Positions 26,122-35,123 are shown, counted from the first letter of the stretch. The stretch is DNA of 64,000 bases from Runella zeae DSM 19591 (GCF_000423565.1 NZ_AUIF01000041.1:41120-105119); one strand, 5' to 3'. The notes: generated by a model not told the origin, from the sequence alone. Numbers and translations: made by a program.

Positions 26122-26967
26122 ATGCGTTACTGGATTGTATTGCTTGGTTTTATGCTTCTTTTTTATGAAATAAAAGGCCAACAAAAGCCCGATTTTGCGC
26201 CGCTTGAAACGTATCTTATGTCTTTTTCTTCCAAAATGCGTATCAATATCCAAGTTGAATCTTTGGACGGACACGTTTATTTTAGTCAACAATCTCAAGA
26301 AACGGTACCCTCTGCGAGTGTCATCAAAATCCCGATTTTGGTAGAACTGATGGAGCAAGTAAAAGCGGGGCGTTTTCAATTAGAAGATAAATATCTACTC
26401 GCCGATAGTGACAAAGTGGGAGGCTCTGGCGTCCTTTCTAAACGTATGGCTGGTGAGGAGATGAATATCGACGAGCTTGCTAGGCTGATGATGATTGCAA
26501 GTGACAATACGGCAACTAATGTTATCATCCGAAAAGTGGGAAGAGAAAATATCAACCACCGCAGCAAAAGTTTGGGATTAGAAGGTTTACAGCTCAATCG
26601 TGTGATGATGGATACCGTTGCGGTGGCTCGGGGTATTGATAACTATGTCACATGCCGCGATATCAATACTCTTTTGAGGCTTATTTATCACCAAAAAGTG
26701 GCTACGCCCATGTTGTGTGAGCGCATGATGGGTTTTTTATATGAAAATCAGGATACGCTGACTCTTCCTCGACTCATTCCGAAACACGTCAAAATCGCCC
26801 ATAAAACGGGTGGCTTGGCGTACGTGCGCGGAGATGCGGGGATTGTTTTTGGTGAAGTTCCTTTTGTGATTTCGGTATTTATACGAGATACTAAAGTAGA
26901 GGAAGCCGAGAAGATGTTAGGCGAAATTGGCGAAATTTGTTTTAAAATTTTGAATAAAAATAACTAA
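26122..26967 (+). CDS. Serine hydrolase of the class A beta-lactamase fold
   Basis: Starting at ATG 26122 the protein has 281 residues and a signal peptide (MRYWIVLLGFMLLFYEIKG). The active-site triad elements of the serine beta-lactamase/transpeptidase fold are all present: S66-V-I-K69, S127-D128-N129 and K228-T229-G230. The Glu166 of true class A beta-lactamases is not seen; the aligned omega-loop region reads LNRVMMDT near 158-165. Without it, penicillin hydrolysis would be weak, so a housekeeping hydrolase acting on cell-wall or peptide substrates is more likely. Upstream in-frame starts at 26071 and 26089 give a longer tail before the leader. It ends eight bases before the next gene. Confidence 0.82.
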   Translation: MRYWIVLLGFMLLFYEIKGQQKPDFAPLETYLMSFSSKMRINIQVESLDGHVYFSQQSQETVPSASVIKIPILVELMEQVKAGRFQLEDKYLLADSDKVGGSGVLSKRMAGEEMNIDELARLMMIASDNTATNVIIRKVGRENINHRSKSLGLEGLQLNRVMMDTVAVARGIDNYVTCRDINTLLRLIYHQKVATPMLCERMMGFLYENQDTLTLPRLIPKHVKIAHKTGGLAYVRGDAGIVFGEVPFVISVFIRDTKVEEAEKMLGEIGEICFKILNKNN

Positions 26968-26975
26968 ACCTTTGT

Positions 26976-28532
26976 ATGGATTGGAACACAAATTTGCCGG
27001 CTTGGGGCTGGATGATAGTAGTGTTAGTGGTGGTTTTGATTGCGGTAGCAGTGTATGATATTACCCAAAAAAAACATACCATTTTACATAATTTTCCCGT
27101 GATTGGGCATTTTCGGTATTGGCTCGAAACAGTAGGGCCGGAGCTGCGCCAATACATTGTAGCCAACAACCGCGAAGAACTGCCCTTCAACCGCCGTCAA
27201 CGTTCGTGGATTTATGCTTCTTCCAAGCGCGAAAACAATTTTCAGGGCTTTGGCACCGATCAAGATGTCAATAGTGCGGGATTTATTTTTATAAAACCAG
27301 CCTTATTGACCAAACGACTGCCCAAAAATCACCCCTATCGTGAAAATCCTTATGTGTTGCCCGCCCCTAAAGTGATAGGTTTGACCCACAACCGCAAAAG
27401 GCCCTATCGTCCCAAACAAGTCATCAATATTTCTGGCATGAGCTTTGGGTCATTGTCGGCTTCGGCAATTACGGCTCTCAATCAAGGCGCGGCCAAATTT
27501 GGCTGCTATCACAACACAGGTGAGGGCGGTTTTTCGCCTTATCATGACAAAGGAGCGGATGTAGTGCTCAATATCGGCACGGCCTATTTTGGCATAAGAG
27601 ATGATGAAGGGAATTTTGTCATGGAAAAATTAATAAAACTCACCCAGAAAAATCCAAGCATTCGGATGTTGGAGCTGAAATTGTCGCAAGGAGCCAAACC
27701 CGGTAAAGGAGGGGTACTGCCTGCGGCCAAAATCACCCAAGAAATTGCTGATATACGACATGTGCCTATGGGAAGAGATGTGATTTCGCCGGCTGCGCAC
27801 AGTGCTTTCTCAGACTTGCCCGAAATGTTGGAGTTTATAGAAGCAATGGCTGCGGCAACGGGTCTTCCGGTGGGTATCAAAGCAGCGGTGGGTAAACTCG
27901 AAATGTGGGAAGAGCTAGCGACACTAATGGTCAAAACGGGAGTAGGGCCTGATTTTATTACGATTGATGGGGGAGAAGGTGGTACAGGAGCCGCTCCACC
28001 GTCTTTTGCCGACCATGTGGCGTTGCCTTGGGTGTATGGTTTTTCGAGTGTGTATAAGATTTTTAAAAAACATGGTCTTACTGACCGAGTCACTTTCATA
28101 GGTTCGGGTAAGTTGGGTTTACCAGCGCAGGCCATCATGGCCTTTGCGATGGGAGTCGATATTATCAACGTGGCTCGCGAAGCAATGATGTCGATTGGAT
28201 GTATTCAAGCCCAATTGTGTCATACCAACCATTGTCCTGCGGGCGTAGCTACTCAAAGTAAATGGCTACAAGCAGGACTTGACCCCACGCTCAAGAGCGA
28301 ACGTTTTTATAACTATGCCAAAACCATCACCAAAGAGATTCTCGAAATTTCGATAGCATGTGGCTACGAACACCCCTGTCAGTTTACTATGCATGATGTA
28401 GACGTAGCCATGGGCGACAACAACCACACCCGTCCTCTCAGTGTAGCTTATGAATATGAAAAGGTGCCCGTATTGTATGAGGGGATTGACTCCCTCGTCA
28501 ACTGTCAATATTTAGGCGGCAAGAAGCATTAA
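26976..28532 (+). CDS. FMN-binding glutamate synthase-like protein, membrane-anchored
   Basis: The 518-residue protein has one N-terminal transmembrane helix (about 9-28) and then a TIM-barrel domain like the FMN and 3Fe-4S region of glutamate synthase (Pfam Glu_synthase). The cluster ligands are visible as CIQAQLCHTNHCPAG (Cys pattern CX5CX4C), and phosphate-binding glycine runs occur in GGEGGTGAAPPSF and GSGKLGLPAQA. It lacks the glutamine amidotransferase domain of GltB, so it is not a full glutamate synthase. Such short forms are widespread and their reaction is not settled. The start is eight bases after the serine hydrolase stop, suggesting co-transcription. Confidence 0.88.
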   Translation: MDWNTNLPAWGWMIVVLVVVLIAVAVYDITQKKHTILHNFPVIGHFRYWLETVGPELRQYIVANNREELPFNRRQRSWIYASSKRENNFQGFGTDQDVNSAGFIFIKPALLTKRLPKNHPYRENPYVLPAPKVIGLTHNRKRPYRPKQVINISGMSFGSLSASAITALNQGAAKFGCYHNTGEGGFSPYHDKGADVVLNIGTAYFGIRDDEGNFVMEKLIKLTQKNPSIRMLELKLSQGAKPGKGGVLPAAKITQEIADIRHVPMGRDVISPAAHSAFSDLPEMLEFIEAMAAATGLPVGIKAAVGKLEMWEELATLMVKTGVGPDFITIDGGEGGTGAAPPSFADHVALPWVYGFSSVYKIFKKHGLTDRVTFIGSGKLGLPAQAIMAFAMGVDIINVAREAMMSIGCIQAQLCHTNHCPAGVATQSKWLQAGLDPTLKSERFYNYAKTITKEILEISIACGYEHPCQFTMHDVDVAMGDNNHTRPLSVAYEYEKVPVLYEGIDSLVNCQYLGGKKH

Positions 28533-28565
28533 GGTTTCGGAAAGGTTATGGAAAACTCTACATAC

Positions 28566-28601
28566 GCAGATTGTAGACCTTACTTAAGGTTTATAATCTG
28601 C
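28566..28601. repeat. Nested inverted repeat between glutamate synthase-like gene and dprA
   Basis: Arms GCAGATT / AATCTGC enclose a second pair ACCTTA / TAAGGT with a 2-base centre. There is no T-run, so it is not a normal terminator. The outer arms share CGCAGATT with the larger inverted repeat at 36862-36960, hinting at one dispersed family. Confidence 0.55.
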
Positions 28602-28638
28602 CAATACATCATTCCAATAACCATTCAAAAACAAAATT

Positions 28639-29733
28639 ATGAACGAACGCCTTTTTCAATTAGGCTTGCATTTGACACCCGGTTTGGGGGGAGTTTTGAT
28701 TCGACATTTAATTGCCAATTTTGGCACCGCTCAAAAAGTATTTGAGGCTAATTTTAAATCTCTCATCCGTGTTCAAGGGGTAGGAGAGAGTATTGCTCGG
28801 GTCATCTTAAACAAAGTAGGACTTCGAGAAGCCGAAATAGAACTTACAAAGCTTCAACAAGCGGGTGTCCAAGTTTATTTTTTTACGGATGCTGATTATC
28901 CTCAGCGCTTTAAGTCTCTTTATGAAGCACCAGTGGTTCTGTTCGGAAAAGGCAATATTGATTTGAATAAAGGGCATTTTGTAGGTATTGTAGGTACACG
29001 CAAAGCCACCGATTATGGCAAAAATATAACTGAGCAGTTGATAGAAGGATTGGCTGGAAAAGGCATCACGGTGGTGAGTGGGCTGGCCTATGGCATCGAC
29101 ATCATGGCGCACCGGGCATGTCTCAAATATCAAGTACCTACCATAGGCGTAATGGCTACTGGAATAGACATAATTTATCCGGGTACACACGCCAAAACGG
29201 CCCAAGAGATGCAACAGCAAGGGGGTGTTTTAACCGAATATCCCCTCGGTACTAAACCTGATTTTATGCGTTTTCCAGCTCGAAATCGTATTATTGCAGG
29301 AGTGACGGATGCTATTGTGGTAGTAGAAGCTGCCGATAAAGGAGGCGCACTTATCACGGCAGAATATGCCAACAATTATAATCGGGATGTATTTGCAGTA
29401 CCCGGAAATCTCACCAATTCCTATTCGGTAGGATGCAACAAACTCATCAGGACGCACAAAGCTCAAATTTATACGGGAGTAGAAGATTTTCTAGCTGCTC
29501 TAAGCTGGCAGGAAGGAAAAGAATTTTCAAAGGGGGAGATTGTTATACCCGAGCACTTTACGCAAGAAGAAACGCAAGTTGTGGCTTTACTTCGAAAAAA
29601 AGGTGAAATGGCGATTGATGATTTGACGTGGGAAAGTCAGATTGCCCCAGGAAAACTAGCCAATTTATTACTCAATTTAGAACTCCAAGGCTACGTTCGG
29701 TCGCTGCCCGGTAAGCGTTTTACTTTGGGGTAA
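28639..29733 (+). CDS. dprA: DNA-processing protein DprA
   Basis: The 364-residue product matches DprA, the cytosolic loader that protects incoming single-stranded DNA and places RecA on it during natural transformation. An N-terminal helical SAM-like region with a helix-hairpin-helix (IRVQGVGESIARVILNK) precedes the Rossmann-like DprA core: GIVGTRKATDYGK, VVSGLAYGIDIMAHRACL, VMATGIDIIYPGTH, and FPARNRIIAGVTDAIVVVEA. A C-terminal winged-helix domain (about 300-364) completes the typical length. It is followed by a strong terminator and faces the M48 gene. Confidence 0.95.
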   Translation: MNERLFQLGLHLTPGLGGVLIRHLIANFGTAQKVFEANFKSLIRVQGVGESIARVILNKVGLREAEIELTKLQQAGVQVYFFTDADYPQRFKSLYEAPVVLFGKGNIDLNKGHFVGIVGTRKATDYGKNITEQLIEGLAGKGITVVSGLAYGIDIMAHRACLKYQVPTIGVMATGIDIIYPGTHAKTAQEMQQQGGVLTEYPLGTKPDFMRFPARNRIIAGVTDAIVVVEAADKGGALITAEYANNYNRDVFAVPGNLTNSYSVGCNKLIRTHKAQIYTGVEDFLAALSWQEGKEFSKGEIVIPEHFTQEETQVVALLRKKGEMAIDDLTWESQIAPGKLANLLLNLELQGYVRSLPGKRFTLG

Positions 29734-29735
29734 AA

Positions 29736-29782
29736 CAAAGAAACGTTATCCCTGAATAATTTCAAAGGATAACGTTTCTTTG
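29736..29782. terminator. Bidirectional hairpin terminator after dprA
   Basis: A perfect 16-bp inverted repeat (arms 29736-29751 and 29767-29782, core AAACGTTATCC) with a 15-base loop begins two bases after the dprA stop codon and separates it from the convergent M48 gene. Confidence 0.8.
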
Positions 29783-29796
29783 GAAAAATCAATGTT

Positions 29797-31272
29797 TTAC
29801 TTCCCAATTACCTTAATCAAAGTACCGCGTTTTACTTGGTCGTCGGCTTTCATGCTATTGACTACTCCTAGCTCTTCGATGCGATTAGCAGGCATTCCTA
29901 ATGTAGTCATTATGTCTTTAAACGAGCCATCGCGGGGGACAGTCTTTACAAAAATTCGTTCGGGCTTGCGATTGAGCTTATCAGGGTCGGTGAGCATACG
30001 GAAATTTTCGGCGGTGTTTTTGAAAGTAGGAAACAACGTAGTGAAAATATCAGCCGTTGTTACGCCATGAATGGCATAAACCATGCCGTTGTAGCGAATC
30101 AACCATGAAGCAACTTGGACTGTATTGGCGGGTGTTTGCTGCTGTTGTGGCTGGCCTTGTTGTTGCTGTTGAGGCTGCTGCTGAGATACAAGCACAATCG
30201 CCTGATTGCCATTGATGGTACGGCGGGCACTTTCCAATACCTTCAAATTAAATTGTTTTTGTATGTTTAGCGCCGCAGAGTCGAGGTTGGTACCTGCAAG
30301 CATCAAAATCATTTCGGCTTTGCCGTCTTTGGGTGCCATCACAAACTGCGCAGGAGAATTTTGGGTCTGCCATCCCGCAGGCGTCGGAAATTGAAAACGT
30401 AGCTCAGGATGATAAAACACGTTGTTTTCAACAAAACCCTGTTTAGGGTCTTCGCCATACACGATTCCGTTAATCATCTGCAAATAGCTATCCCGATTGA
30501 CAGCGTAGTTTTTGGGCTGTGCAGCTTGGTATTCTTTGGCCATTTGGTGAACGTTGTTAAAGCGGTCACCGGGGTCAGGGTGAGTTGACATGATATTGGG
30601 AATCGACTGTCCTGCGTTGTCAGAGATGCGCTTGATAGTACCAAAGAAATTAGCCATTTGGTGGGCATCGTAGCCGATTTTGCTTGAATATTCCACCCCG
30701 ATTTTATCGGATTCTGACTCGTGGGCGCGGCTATAACTAAGCATTAATAATTGTAATCCTTGCATGGCTTGTTCGCCAAACTGAGCAAGTTTGGGAGAAA
30801 GTACCATTCCTGCAATCAAACCTACCGTCCCCAAAATCTGACTGGTTTGTTGACGGGCGGAATGGCGAGCCGTTACGTGGCCAATTTCGTGACCAAGTAC
30901 GCCGGCAAATTCGGCTTCATTGTTGAAGTGAGCCATAATACCACGCGTAAAATACACGTAGCCACCTGGCACCGCAAAGGCATTGACCACGGGTGAGTCG
31001 ATGATATTGAACTGATAAGGTAGCTCAGGCCGGTGCGAAATTTTGGCCATTGCCATTCCTTTTTCAGAAATAAAACTTTGCAGTTTTTTGTCTTCATACA
31101 AACCCATCGAAGCCACAATCGACGGGTGCGATTGTTGGCCAAGGGCAATTTCTTGGTCAGTTGACATCAAAATAATTTCTCGCTTGCCTGTTACGGGATT
31201 GCGAGAACATGATTGTAGCATTACTACACCAACCAGCATTGGAAAGAGAAGGAAGCGTGGGAGCATTCTCAT
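29797..31272 (-). CDS. M48-family metalloprotease, lipoprotein
   Basis: The 491-residue product has a lipoprotein leader (Cys after VVMLQS) and an M48 peptidase domain with the zinc motif HEIGH in LGHEIGHVTARHSARQ and the third ligand Glu in SRAHESESDKIGVEYSSK. A Pro/Gln-rich linker (poly-Q and PQQQQQ runs, about residue 370) leads to a C-terminal domain ending RGTLIKVIGK that resembles a LysM-type or similar binding module. M48 lipoproteins of the BepA/LoiP kind handle outer-membrane protein quality control in the periplasm; this enzyme probably does likewise. A -7 box is present 32 bases upstream. It is a single-gene unit. Confidence 0.9.
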   Translation of the reverse strand: MRMLPRFLLFPMLVGVVMLQSCSRNPVTGKREIILMSTDQEIALGQQSHPSIVASMGLYEDKKLQSFISEKGMAMAKISHRPELPYQFNIIDSPVVNAFAVPGGYVYFTRGIMAHFNNEAEFAGVLGHEIGHVTARHSARQQTSQILGTVGLIAGMVLSPKLAQFGEQAMQGLQLLMLSYSRAHESESDKIGVEYSSKIGYDAHQMANFFGTIKRISDNAGQSIPNIMSTHPDPGDRFNNVHQMAKEYQAAQPKNYAVNRDSYLQMINGIVYGEDPKQGFVENNVFYHPELRFQFPTPAGWQTQNSPAQFVMAPKDGKAEMILMLAGTNLDSAALNIQKQFNLKVLESARRTINGNQAIVLVSQQQPQQQQQGQPQQQQTPANTVQVASWLIRYNGMVYAIHGVTTADIFTTLFPTFKNTAENFRMLTDPDKLNRKPERIFVKTVPRDGSFKDIMTTLGMPANRIEELGVVNSMKADDQVKRGTLIKVIGK

Positions 31273-31303
31273 AAGTAGTTGAAATAAGTCTAAAGAATAG
31301 ATT

Positions 31304-31311
31304 CAAAGATA
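31304..31311 (-). promoter_or_regulatory. -7 element for the M48 gene
   Basis: On the reverse strand TATCTTTG matches the Bacteroidota -7 consensus exactly, 32 bases before the ATG. No -33 TTG is found at the usual spacing. Confidence 0.5.
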
Positions 31312-31480
31312 AGTTTCCTATCTTGACTGTAATGAATAAAAAATGTCACTTTTGAATGCAATTTTAATAATAGTTTTGGTTGTTGCAACACCACAGGAAC
31401 ATTCTATGGTCTTGACACGTATATTAACAAAACGGTATAGTTCATCTATTAGCCTTTAACTAATCGCATTTTTCCTCATT

Positions 31481-32296
31481 ATGATTCCTTTCGTTACCCT
31501 CAATAATGGTATCCAAATGCCCCAACTAGGCTTGGGGATTTATGACCCTCAGCCCGACCATGATATTCGGCAAGCCGTATTGTGGGCATTGGAGATGGGC
31601 TATAGACTGCTCGATACAGCGACAATTTATAAAAACGAGCGCCAAGTAGGGCAAGCTATGCGCGACAGTGGTATCGCTCGTGATGAAATCTTCCTCACTA
31701 CCAAAGTCTGGAACGAAGACCAAGGGTACGAGTCTACGATCAAGGCTTTTGACGAAAGCCTCCGTAAACTCCAAACCGATTACGTAGATTTGTATCTCAT
31801 TCATTGGCCCGTACGAGAGCATCGCATCCAGACTTGGAAAGCCTTGGAAAAAATATACGCCGAAGGTCGCGCAAGAGCAGTGGGGGTGTCTAATTATTAT
31901 GCGCCGCACTTTGAAGAACTGTGGCCGCATACAGATTTAATTCCCGCAGTCAATCAATTTGAATTGAGTCCTTATTGCTATCTTCCTCAAGAACTTGACT
32001 ATTGTCGGGCGCGAGGCATCCAAGTGGAAGGTTATGCTTCGCTAGTCAGAGGACTAAAGTCAGGAGATTCGCGCTTGATTGCAATCGCCGAAAAATATGG
32101 TAAAAGCACGTTTCAAATACTGATTAAGTGGTCATTACAACAAGGAGCCGTTACGATTCCTAAGTCTGTGACAAAGAGCCGCTTGAAGGCCAATCTTGAG
32201 GTCTTTGATTTTGAAATTTCGCCGGAAGATATGGCCCAAATGAATACTTGGCACGACAACACCCGCGTAGCCGAAGACCCTATGGATTATTATTGA
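31481..32296 (+). CDS. Aldo/keto reductase
   Basis: This 271-residue TIM-barrel enzyme reduces carbonyls with NADPH in the cytosol. The catalytic tetrad is visible: Asp in LLDTATIYKNE with Tyr in the same motif, Lys in LTTKVWNED, and His in YLIHWPV. The cofactor-binding C-terminal motif IPKSVTKSRLKANLEVFDF is intact. The length and N-terminus (VTLNNGIQMPQLGLGIY) fit the AKR5-type, prokaryotic 2,5-diketo-gluconate reductase group. Its stop codon overlaps the convergent aminotransferase gene by seven bases. Confidence 0.92.
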   Translation: MIPFVTLNNGIQMPQLGLGIYDPQPDHDIRQAVLWALEMGYRLLDTATIYKNERQVGQAMRDSGIARDEIFLTTKVWNEDQGYESTIKAFDESLRKLQTDYVDLYLIHWPVREHRIQTWKALEKIYAEGRARAVGVSNYYAPHFEELWPHTDLIPAVNQFELSPYCYLPQELDYCRARGIQVEGYASLVRGLKSGDSRLIAIAEKYGKSTFQILIKWSLQQGAVTIPKSVTKSRLKANLEVFDFEISPEDMAQMNTWHDNTRVAEDPMDYY

Positions 32297-33423
32297 AAAC
32301 AACCTTGGATAACCTCCACTATTTGCGCCAATTCATTAGGCGTAAGATTGGAGCCTGACGGCAAACAAAGCCCGTGGTCGAATAAATTTTCGGCCACGTT
32401 TTTTCCATAAAAGGGAGCTTTTTCAAAAACAGGCTGCAAGTGCATGGGTTTCCAAAGAGGACGAGCTTCAATGTTTTTGGCCGCAAGGGCAAGACGCACG
32501 TCTTCGCGGCTGATACCACCCGTCGTCTGTAATGGGTCAATAATGACGCAACTCAGCCACCGATTAGAGAAACTTCCTGCGGCTTCGGGCTGAAAACTGA
32601 TGCCTGAGATAAACGACAATGATTTTACATAATAGTCAAAATTGGCGCGTCTTTGAGCTACGCGCTCGTCAATAACTTCCATTTGCCCGCGTCCGATTCC
32701 GGCGCAGATGTTGCTAAGGCGGTAATTGTATCCAATCTCCGAATGCTGATAATGGGGCGCATCATCACGGGCTTGCGTTGCCAGAAACTTCGATTTTTGG
32801 ATAAATTGTTCATCATCAGATAGCAAGGCCCCTCCGCCTGAGGTAGTGATGATTTTGTTGCCATTGAAGGAAAGTACATTCAGTTTTCCAAAACTCCCTA
32901 GTTTTTTTTCTGCATACGTAGAGCCAAGTGCTTCGGCGGCATCCTCAATCAATGGGATGTCGTAGCGATTACATATGTCTAAAATTTCGTGCAGTTGGGC
33001 TGGCATACCATAGAGATGTACCGCTATGAGTGCCTTGATTTGTTTGCCTTGTTTCTTCTGGTCTTTAATCGCCGTTTCAAGGGCATCAGGGCATAGATTC
33101 CAAGTATGGGTTTCGGAGTCTACAAAAACGGGCGTAGCTCCTAAGTATACGATTGGATTGGCAGAAGCCGCAAAAGTAAAGGACTGACAAAGGACCACAT
33201 CGCCCGCACCTACTCCCAGCATGACCAATGCTAAATGCAAAGCCGCCGTGCCCGACGATAGGGCAGCGGCATGAGCTACTCCTATATAGCTACAAAGGTC
33301 TTCTTCAAAGCCGTTTACATTGGGGCCAAGAGGCGCTACCCAATTCGTGGCAAAAGCCTCTTGTACGTATTTTTGTTCGTGACCGCTTAAGTGCGGAGAA
33401 GAGAGCCAAATTTTATTCATCAT
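32290..33423 (-). CDS. DegT/DnrJ/EryC1/StrS-family aminotransferase
   Basis: The 377-residue PLP enzyme belongs to the sugar aminotransferases that put an amino group on a nucleotide-linked keto-sugar. Seen motifs are WVAPLGPNVNGFE at the N-terminus, SSGTAALHLAL, EDAAEALGS with the cofactor Asp, and the Schiff-base Lys in LSFNGNKIITTSGGG. The pattern FTFAASANPIVYLGATPVFVDSE is typical of enzymes for capsule, O-antigen or glycan sugars. No nucleotide-sugar genes adjoin it, but nagA is divergent 56 bases away, hinting at amino-sugar metabolism. Start codons ATG-ATG at 33423/33420 are both possible. Confidence 0.9.
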   Translation of the reverse strand: MMNKIWLSSPHLSGHEQKYVQEAFATNWVAPLGPNVNGFEEDLCSYIGVAHAAALSSGTAALHLALVMLGVGAGDVVLCQSFTFAASANPIVYLGATPVFVDSETHTWNLCPDALETAIKDQKKQGKQIKALIAVHLYGMPAQLHEILDICNRYDIPLIEDAAEALGSTYAEKKLGSFGKLNVLSFNGNKIITTSGGGALLSDDEQFIQKSKFLATQARDDAPHYQHSEIGYNYRLSNICAGIGRGQMEVIDERVAQRRANFDYYVKSLSFISGISFQPEAAGSFSNRWLSCVIIDPLQTTGGISREDVRLALAAKNIEARPLWKPMHLQPVFEKAPFYGKNVAENLFDHGLCLPSGSNLTPNELAQIVEVIQGCFQ

Positions 33424-33433
33424 TCCTTCTAAA

Positions 33434-33467
33434 AACTTCCCGAAAGTTCTACATCTTTCGGGAAGTT
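33434..33467. repeat. 13-bp perfect inverted repeat between divergent aminotransferase and nagA
   Basis: AACTTCCCGAAAG and CTTTCGGGAAGTT flank an 8-base centre. The element fills most of the 56-base gap between two divergent starts. Read leftwards it is followed by five T residues ten bases before the aminotransferase start. It could be an operator, or a leader hairpin of that gene. Confidence 0.6.
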
Positions 33468-33479
33468 CCCAAAAAAATC

Positions 33480-34610
33480 ATGTTACCTATGTACGCACTT
33501 ACCAATTGTACAATTTACACTGGCGACGAAATAATAGAAAATCACGCGGTTGTTGTTGAAAATGAACGCATTAAAGAAATAGTTTCTCCAGACCTTCTCC
33601 CCGATGGATTGCGCATCCTCGATTTGCAAGGGCACGACCTCATTCCGGGTTTTGTGGATTTGCAGGTGTATGGAGGTTCGCAAGGCTTTTTTGTGCGCGA
33701 TTTGTCAGAAGAATCTTTGCAAGATATGGTCGATACCCACGGAACCGATGGTACGGTCGCTATCGTACCTACCTTGTATTCGACTTCGCATGAGCGTATC
33801 CTAAAAGCCATTGACGTTACGAAAGCCTATATCGCTTCTGGCAAAAAAGGCGTCGTAGGGCTACATATAGAAGGGCCTTTCATCAATTTTGCCAAAAGAG
33901 GTGCCCACAGTGCCAAAGAAGTGAGGATTCCTACCAAAGCAGAGGTAGTCGAAATCATCGCCCAAGCTGAAGGATTGACCACTATGATGACAATCGCCCC
34001 GGAGATTTGGCCTGAAGAGCTTTTGCATCTTTTACAAGAAAGCCACTTTATATTGTCTTTGGGCCATACCAATGCGACCTATTCACAGGCCAAAACGTAT
34101 TTTGAAAGCGGGATTCATTTAGCAACGCATCTTTACAATGCCATGCGGCCTTTTGAGAGTCGTGAGCCTGGCGTCGTAACCGCGATTTGGGATACTCCCG
34201 TGGCTCATGCAAGTATCATTGTGGATGGATATCATTGCGATTTTGCAACGGTACGAATTGCCAAACAATTGATGGCGGAGCGGCTGTTTTTGATTTCGGA
34301 TGCCACGCTCGCCAAAATACAACCTATGCAGTTTAAGTTTGAAGATTTTACGGCCAACTATGACGGCAAACGCCTCCTCAACGACGACGGCAAGCTAGCG
34401 GGTTCAGCCATTACTCTACTCGACGCCGTCAGAAACTGCATTCACAAAGTGGGGATTCCTAAAGATGAAGTTTTTAGGATGGCTTCGCTCTATCCAGCTA
34501 CTCATCTCGGAATCGATACGCAGTATGGCAAAATTGCCCCAGACTATTTGGCAGAAATGATAGTGTTAGATGAACAACAAAATCTCATACCTCTAAGCCA
34601 ATTCACCTAA
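33480..34610 (+). CDS. nagA: N-acetylglucosamine-6-phosphate deacetylase
   Basis: The 376-residue protein matches NagA, which removes the acetyl group from GlcNAc-6-phosphate during amino-sugar recycling in the cytosol. Metal and substrate residues are seen in GLHIEGPFINFAKRGAH (Glu ligand), LSLGHTNATYSQ and THLYNAMRPFESREPG (His ligands), and the catalytic Asp in ISDATLAK. The frame extends 84 codons upstream into the divergent aminotransferase gene; those residues are a shadow, and the ATG at 33480 gives the family's normal N-terminus (YALTNCTIYTG). A second Met lies three codons on. No nagB or transporter is adjacent. Confidence 0.93.
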   Translation: MLPMYALTNCTIYTGDEIIENHAVVVENERIKEIVSPDLLPDGLRILDLQGHDLIPGFVDLQVYGGSQGFFVRDLSEESLQDMVDTHGTDGTVAIVPTLYSTSHERILKAIDVTKAYIASGKKGVVGLHIEGPFINFAKRGAHSAKEVRIPTKAEVVEIIAQAEGLTTMMTIAPEIWPEELLHLLQESHFILSLGHTNATYSQAKTYFESGIHLATHLYNAMRPFESREPGVVTAIWDTPVAHASIIVDGYHCDFATVRIAKQLMAERLFLISDATLAKIQPMQFKFEDFTANYDGKRLLNDDGKLAGSAITLLDAVRNCIHKVGIPKDEVFRMASLYPATHLGIDTQYGKIAPDYLAEMIVLDEQQNLIPLSQFT

Positions 34611-34676
34611 AATAAGCCGCTTATCTGATTTGTTGACCTTTTATCAATTTGTGTTATTAAAACATAGTACCTTGTA

Positions 34677-34708
34677 TTGCATAATATCAGTAATTGCCTA
34701 TATCTTTG
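34677..34708 (+). promoter_or_regulatory. Promoter of the small lipoprotein gene (TTG-N21-TATCTTTG)
   Basis: TTG at 34677-34679 and a perfect -7 box TATCTTTG at 34701-34708 are 21 bases apart; the ATG follows 34 bases after the -7 box. Confidence 0.65.
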
Positions 34709-34742
34709 TATTGTATAGTAGCAATGTAAAAATTCTATAGTC

Positions 34743-35123
34743 ATGAAAAAGATATTATTTTTTGTTTTGATGGTCGCAGTAGTTGCCTGCGGCGAACGCG
34801 AAAAAGCCAGTATGAAATGGCTCAAATACAAGGGCGGACCAATGACTACTATCAAAGAAGGTAGTGATTTTAGTCAAACCGTTATTAGGTTTTCACGCGG
34901 AATTGTATTCAATGAAGAAGGGACTGCCATCCAAACCATGCCTCCCCATTCTTATTTGAGTTATGACAAAAACGGGCAGCTACTTATCGTAGAAAGTGAT
35001 GATAAGGGCAGAATTAGCTACGAATTTTACGAAGAAGATACCCGTTTGCCTTTTGATGAAAAAGGAAAAGCGTTTTTGAAAAATGTTATTCGGGAAATTA
35101 GGCGATTGGATAAAAAAATGTAA
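34743..35123 (+). CDS. Small lipoprotein of unknown function
   Basis: The 126-residue product has a lipoprotein leader (MKKILFFVLMVAVVACGE, lipobox VVAC) followed by a beta-rich body with several aromatic strands (WLKYKGGP, SYLSYDKNGQLLIV, ISYEFYEED) and a basic helical end. No domain is recognised. A consensus promoter lies upstream and a terminator downstream, so it is an independent small unit. The envelope is its likely location. Confidence 0.75.
   Translation: MKKILFFVLMVAVVACGEREKASMKWLKYKGGPMTTIKEGSDFSQTVIRFSRGIVFNEEGTAIQTMPPHSYLSYDKNGQLLIVESDDKGRISYEFYEEDTRLPFDEKGKAFLKNVIREIRRLDKKM

Noticed and set aside
27584..28168. 194-residue reverse-strand frame inside the glutamate synthase-like gene
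   Set aside because: It is antisense to a clear FMN-domain gene, low in complexity and without a domain.
30120..30185. Poly-Gln coding run in the M48 gene as a possible frameshift or repeat expansion
   Set aside because: The frame is intact and Gln/Pro-rich linkers are common in such lipoproteins.
33228..33479. 84-codon upstream extension of nagA
   Set aside because: It overlaps the divergent aminotransferase gene on the other strand and does not resemble NagA; ATG 33480 gives the normal start.
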